Of a stretch of DNA of 9,682 bases, positions 6,084 through 9,682 are shown one piece after another (the first letter of the stretch is position 1; each line of letters starts with the position of its first letter). The translations under genes and the position numbers were made by a program. The DNA is taken from positions 1 to 9,682 of the forward strand of contig NJDR01000015.1 in the NCBI GenBank assembly GCA_002254415.1, read 5' to 3'. The stretch is from Candidatus Aenigmarchaeota archaeon ex4484_52. GTDB taxonomy: Archaea; EX4484-52. The notes below the pieces were generated by a model that searched no databases, was not told the origin of the DNA, and saw nothing but the letters and a program-made list of their open reading frames with translations.

Positions 6084-7745
6084 ATGATGTTGAATTACAC
6101 AAAAAAAATAAAAACAAAAAAACTATTTTATGGTCTTTTATTTTTAATGTTAATATTATTTTCTTCAAATTTTGCATTTGCACAAAATACAGATAATTCA
6201 GAGAAAAATTGTGCTATTTATATTACAGGCATTGGATGCGCAAATTGTGCTAAAACAGATGGTGCTTTATTTACTGAAATTTTGCAAGAATATCCTGATT
6301 TGATAATAATAGAATACTGGTTTTATTTGCACCAGCCAGACAAAACAAATAATTCAAAATCAAATTATAATGAGGCACTAAAATATTTTAATAATTATAT
6401 TTTAGAAGATCAAAGCCCGGGCGTGCCTTTTTTAATATTCAATAAAAACAATACAGCACTTGGATTAACAGAAATTTTAAATATAAAAGATGATATAAAA
6501 AATGCAGATTCAAATAAATGCCCGATGCCTGATGGAGAGATTATTGATTTTGATAAATTAAATTTAAATAACATAAAAGGAAACCCAAATATATGGAGCA
6601 AAAACAGGATTTTAATACCAGGAACACAAGACAAGCAAAATAACGAATTATTAAAAACACTTTTGACAACAAATGATATTGACAATGTTTTAAAGAGAAT
6701 TGAATATAAAAAAATAGAGCCGCGGGCAATTGAAATATCTAATGGTGAAATTTATTTTGAAAATGCAGTAAAAATAAATAACAGTATATTTCAGTGGAAT
6801 ATTAAAACCAATGATAAAGACGAAAATTTACAAGAAAAAAATAAAACAAATTATTCGCAAATAATATTTGGTTTTGTAATTCTTTGTCTTTTAATTACAT
6901 ACAGGAAAAATAAATTAAGTGAAAAACAAAAGAATTTGATGATTGTAATTGTTTCGATTCTTTTAATTGCTGGATTTTTTATTTTTGCAAAAAATATTTC
7001 TGGTGATTTTATAAAGCAAATTGGCTATGATTTGCCTTTGCCTGTTTTTACTTTTATTATTGCTTTAATTGATGGATTTAATCCCTGCAATTTGTTTGTT
7101 CTTACACTTCTTTTAGGCCTTCTTATTTCTGCATCGCACAACAAAAAAAGGATTTTTATTATAGGAGGGGTGTTTGTTATGGTTGTTTATTTATTTTATT
7201 TTTTGTTTATGCTTACATGGCTCAATATTTTCAAATATATTGGATTTATTTCTTCATTGAGAATTGGAATTGGATTACTGGCAATTATTGCCGGGTTAAT
7301 TAACTGCAAAGAATTGTTTTTTTACAGGAAAGGAATTACTCTAATGATACAGGACAGACACAAAGCACCATTGATGAAAAAAATTAATGCAATGAAACAG
7401 GTAATTAAAAATGGCTCTTTGCCTCTTTTAATTACTTCATCTGTTGTTTTGGCAATATTTACATCTTTTGTTGAACTGCCATGCACTGCTGGCTTTCCTA
7501 TTATTTATGTTGCAATATTAAGCAGAAAAGTATTGGAAAACAGAATGATTTATTTTCTATATTTGCTGTTTTACAATTTAATTTATGTACTGCCTTTGAT
7601 TGCAATAATTATTATATTTGGCAACACACTAAAAAGCAAACAAATAACAAAAGAGCAAATGAAAATAATAAAATTTATCGGGGGATTTATTATGATTTTA
7701 CTGGGAATTGTTTTACTATTTAATCCTCATTTGATTGGATTATAA
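6084..7745 (+). CDS. Exported thioredoxin-like domain fused to DsbD/CcdA-like transmembrane redox protein
   Basis: This 553-residue protein probably moves reducing power across the membrane to extracytoplasmic thiols. A signal sequence or N-terminal helix (about 14-33, ending NFAFAQ) leads to an extracytoplasmic thioredoxin-like domain (about 42-140) with a GCANC motif (Cys52, Cys55) and a likely cis-proline in SPGVPFLIF (Pro115). A middle region of unknown fold (about 145-250) holds one more Cys (146). Membrane helices follow at about 258-273, 284-302, 318-350, 356-378, 384-407, 444-463, 488-513 and 527-547. GFNPC (Cys335) and ELPCTAGFP (Cys467) match the two membrane cysteines of the DsbD/CcdA family; this pairing is the main evidence for function. 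Two adjacent ATGs (6084, 6087) open the gene; the first was taken. It is divergent from the surface protein, whose six-cysteine module is a conceivable client. Fusion order differs from bacterial DsbD, and the electron donor is unseen. Confidence 0.85.
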   Translation: MMLNYTKKIKTKKLFYGLLFLMLILFSSNFAFAQNTDNSEKNCAIYITGIGCANCAKTDGALFTEILQEYPDLIIIEYWFYLHQPDKTNNSKSNYNEALKYFNNYILEDQSPGVPFLIFNKNNTALGLTEILNIKDDIKNADSNKCPMPDGEIIDFDKLNLNNIKGNPNIWSKNRILIPGTQDKQNNELLKTLLTTNDIDNVLKRIEYKKIEPRAIEISNGEIYFENAVKINNSIFQWNIKTNDKDENLQEKNKTNYSQIIFGFVILCLLITYRKNKLSEKQKNLMIVIVSILLIAGFFIFAKNISGDFIKQIGYDLPLPVFTFIIALIDGFNPCNLFVLTLLLGLLISASHNKKRIFIIGGVFVMVVYLFYFLFMLTWLNIFKYIGFISSLRIGIGLLAIIAGLINCKELFFYRKGITLMIQDRHKAPLMKKINAMKQVIKNGSLPLLITSSVVLAIFTSFVELPCTAGFPIIYVAILSRKVLENRMIYFLYLLFYNLIYVLPLIAIIIIFGNTLKSKQITKEQMKIIKFIGGFIMILLGIVLLFNPHLIGL

Positions 7746-7918
7746 GAATTTAACAAAAACAAGGAAATTCTTGTTAAGCAAGAATATATCAAATATCTTT
7801 GTTGTCTTACAAAAGAAATTGCAGATAGTTGGAGAATATGAGAAAGTATATCAAAAGACAAGGTTCTAAGATAAAAATTATATACTAAAAAAGTATTTAA
7901 GTTTGGGTTGATACCTTC
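7746..7918. other. Convergent intergenic spacer, no confident gene
   Basis: This 173-bp gap separates the 3' ends of the redox gene and pyrG. I see no tRNA, rRNA or start-anchored ORF. Directly after the redox stop, AACAAG (7758-7763) can pair with CTTGTT (7770-7775), while CTTG (7770-7773) can instead pair with CAAG (7779-7782), so two short hairpins are mutually exclusive. Two frames stay open for a few tens of codons without a credible ATG and may be a relic or chance. Confidence 0.5.
7882..7896 (-). terminator. Possible terminator downstream of pyrG
   Basis: About 23 nt past the pyrG stop, the minus strand reads ATACTTTTTTAGTAT. A run of six T residues lies in the middle of a 5-bp inverted repeat. 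Archaeal termination mainly needs a U-rich transcript tract, which this provides, so it is a reasonable but weak candidate in an A/T-rich spacer. Confidence 0.35.
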
Positions 7919-9553
7919 TCAGCAATTTGCAGGTTTGTTTATTGCAGCTTCAATCAATCCAAAAAATAAAGGATGGGGGTGCAAAGGACGGGAATTAAAT
8001 TCTGGATGAAATTGTGTTGCAACAAAAAAATTATTTTGTTTTATTTCAATGATTTCAACCAAATTTTGAATTTTATTTATTCCAGAAATTATTAGTCCTT
8101 TTTGCTTAAATAAATCCAAATAATTATTATTAAATTCATATCTGTGCCTGTGCCTCTCTAAAATATTTTCTTTGTTGTAAAGTTTTCTTGCAAGAGTTGA
8201 ATTTATTAATGTGCAGGGATAATTTCCAAGTCGCATTGTTGCACCATAATTGTTTTTTTTCAATATTTTTCTTTGCTTTTGCATTAAATCAATCACTGGA
8301 TATTTTGTGTTTGGATCTATTTCTGTTGAATTTGCATCCTTAAAGCCTGCTACATTTCTTGCAAATTCAATTGTTGCAAGTTGCATTCCATAGCACAGGC
8401 CTAAAAAAGGAATGTTATTTTGCCTTGCATATTTTATTGCACTAATAATTCCTTCTGTTCCGCGACTGCCAAAACCACCCGGCACAATTATTGCATCATA
8501 ATTATTCAAATTTTTTATTGAATCAATATCGTCTTCAAATTCCTGCGAATTAATCCAAGTTAAATTCGGCTTGATATTGTTTTGAAATGATGCGTGCTTT
8601 ATTGCCTCTATTACAGAAATATAAGAGTCAGATAAAACAAAATCACCTGTTGCAAAATATTTTCCAACAATAGCAATTTCTACTTGTTTTTTTACATTTT
8701 TTGATTTTGTTATTAATTGCTTCCAGTCATCTAAATTATTTTTCTTTTGCTCTAAATTAAATTTCTTTAATATTTTGTTACCTAAATTTTCTTTTTCAAA
8801 ATTAATAGGCACTTCGTAAATAGAATCAACATCCGGGGCGGAAATTACAAAATCCTTTGGCACATTGCAAAATACAGATAATTTATTTTTTCTTTTTTCA
8901 TCTAATTTTGTTTCTGCTCTTGCAAGAATAAAATCTGCCTGAATGCCAGCCGAGTTTAAGGATCTTGCCGCATATTGGGTTGGTTTTGTTTTCATCTCGC
9001 CTACTTTTTTTGGTATTGGCAAATAACTAACCAAAATAAAAATAACATTATTTGGCATTTGAAGATGCATCATTCTTGCTGCTTCTAAAAACAATAAATT
9101 CTGGTATTCTCCAACTGTTCCTCCAATTTCAATAATAGTGATTTGAGTTTTCTTTTTCGCAGATGCTTCCTTTATTCTTCTTATTATTTCATTTGGAATA
9201 TCTGGCACAACTTCAACATCTTCACCATCATATTCTAAATTTCTTTCTCTTTCAATAACAGTCTTATATATTTGCCCTGTTGTAATATAATTGTCTCTTG
9301 TAGATGCAATGCCTGTAAATCTTTCATAATTTCCCAAGTCCTGATCTGCTTCAATTCCATCTTCTCCTACAAAAACTTCCCCGTGCTCTGTTGGCCTAAT
9401 TGTTCCGGCATCGATATTAATATACATATCGCATTTAATCAGACAAACTTTGTATCCCTTGCTTTGAAGAATTTTGCCAATAGAAGCTGTTGTGATTCCT
9501 TTGCCGACAGAAGACATTACACCTCCAATTACAAAAATATATTTTGTTTCCAT
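7919..9553 (-). CDS. pyrG: CTP synthase (glutamine hydrolysing)
   Basis: This enzyme makes CTP from UTP, ATP and glutamine in the cytoplasm, the last step of pyrimidine nucleotide synthesis. The 544-residue length is normal. The N-terminal synthetase domain (1-270) has the P-loop GGVMSSVGKG (10-19), the HGEVFVGEDGIEADQDLGNY region (57-76), the EIGGTVG motif (142-148) and the UTP/CTP-binding KTKPTQ (188-193). The C-terminal glutamine amidotransferase domain (about 292-540) has PGGFGSRG (358-365), the nucleophile Cys387 in GLCYGMQ, ERHRHRYE (466-473) and the His516/Glu518 pair in FHPEF. All catalytic residues I can place are present. Several conserved positions are unusual: CDMYINIDAGTIRPTEHG replaces the common DPYLN.DPGTM version, and GEYQN follows EIGGTV instead of GDIES. 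The ATG at 9551-9553 starts the P-loop strand properly. A 36-nt gap separates it from the upstream gene, suggesting an operon. Confidence 0.96.
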   Translation of the reverse strand: METKYIFVIGGVMSSVGKGITTASIGKILQSKGYKVCLIKCDMYINIDAGTIRPTEHGEVFVGEDGIEADQDLGNYERFTGIASTRDNYITTGQIYKTVIERERNLEYDGEDVEVVPDIPNEIIRRIKEASAKKKTQITIIEIGGTVGEYQNLLFLEAARMMHLQMPNNVIFILVSYLPIPKKVGEMKTKPTQYAARSLNSAGIQADFILARAETKLDEKRKNKLSVFCNVPKDFVISAPDVDSIYEVPINFEKENLGNKILKKFNLEQKKNNLDDWKQLITKSKNVKKQVEIAIVGKYFATGDFVLSDSYISVIEAIKHASFQNNIKPNLTWINSQEFEDDIDSIKNLNNYDAIIVPGGFGSRGTEGIISAIKYARQNNIPFLGLCYGMQLATIEFARNVAGFKDANSTEIDPNTKYPVIDLMQKQRKILKKNNYGATMRLGNYPCTLINSTLARKLYNKENILERHRHRYEFNNNYLDLFKQKGLIISGINKIQNLVEIIEIKQNNFFVATQFHPEFNSRPLHPHPLFFGLIEAAINKPANC

Positions 9554-9589
9554 TGTTTTTTTAATCTAATAACTAAACAAAATTATTTT

Positions 9590-9682
9590 TTATTTTTTCA
9601 TCTCCTTTTCTTTTTTCTTAATTCTTTGTTTTGCCTCTTCAAATGCATTTAAAATATTTTCAGGGCTTGCAGGAGTTCCCTG
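9590..9682 (-). CDS. C-terminal 30 codons of an unidentified gene (partial)
   Basis: The window edge cuts this leftward reading frame. It ends with a TAA at 9590-9592 and encodes QGTPASPENILNAFEEA followed by a strongly basic, probably helical tail (KQRIKKKEKEMKK). Amphipathic, Lys/Glu-rich tails of this kind are common at the ends of DPANN cytoplasmic proteins and carry little diagnostic value. I do not recognise the family. The frame is supported by its position 36 nt upstream of pyrG on the same strand and by protein-like composition up to the edge. It may be co-transcribed with pyrG. Confidence 0.6.
   Translation of the reverse strand, partial: QGTPASPENILNAFEEAKQRIKKKEKEMKK

Noticed and set aside
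7838..7888. Small ORF of 16 codons starting MRKYIKRQGSK
   Set aside because: Very short, no promoter or ribosome-binding evidence, and in a spacer where chance frames are common.
9272..9652. Cysteine- and phenylalanine-rich plus-strand frame opposite the pyrG start
   Set aside because: It is antisense to the conserved pyrG N-terminus and to the partial upstream gene, and shows no recognisable motif.

Overview
The window looks like a very AT-rich archaeal chromosome segment, most likely from a DPANN-type lineage (Woesearchaeota/Pacearchaeota-like; the exact phylum cannot be fixed from the sequence alone). The archaeal assignment rests on RNA polymerase subunit Rpo7, an archaeal-type 3-dehydroquinate synthase II, a DUF373 membrane protein and a sequon-rich CARDB-type surface protein. 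No start codon with visible upstream sequence has a Shine-Dalgarno motif, and A/T-rich TATA-like elements lie about 25-36 nt upstream of several starts. This fits short-leader or leaderless transcripts.

Layout. Positions 3-365 (+) hold no intact gene, but pieced together across three frames they read as the decayed C-terminal end of a multi-pass transporter resembling the major facilitator superfamily (MFS). A leftward block follows. In transcription order it is the long surface protein (3112-6033), DUF373 (2042-3130, overlapping the surface-protein gene by 19 nt), 3-dehydroquinate synthase II (969-1964) and rpo7 (366-926). A 50-bp A/T-only-like divergent promoter region (6034-6083) separates this block from a rightward gene (6084-7745) encoding a secreted thioredoxin-like domain fused to a DsbD/CcdA-like membrane electron carrier. 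After a convergent 173-bp spacer, pyrG (CTP synthase, 7919-9553) and the last 30 codons of an unidentified gene (9590-9682) run leftward.

How the parts may work together. The central region is a cell-envelope module. The giant surface protein is N-terminally exported and membrane anchored near its C-terminus. It has about 70 N-glycosylation sequons, all outside, and a compact six-cysteine module. Divergent to it is a predicted disulfide-handling protein that could service such cysteines, and translationally overlapping it is DUF373, a membrane protein of unknown function. The flanking genes (rpo7, aroB', pyrG) are housekeeping. The most notable observations are the fragmented transporter relic, the DUF373/surface-protein overlap, the shared bidirectional TATA region, the in-frame 12-bp tandem repeat and the divergent CTP synthase motifs.
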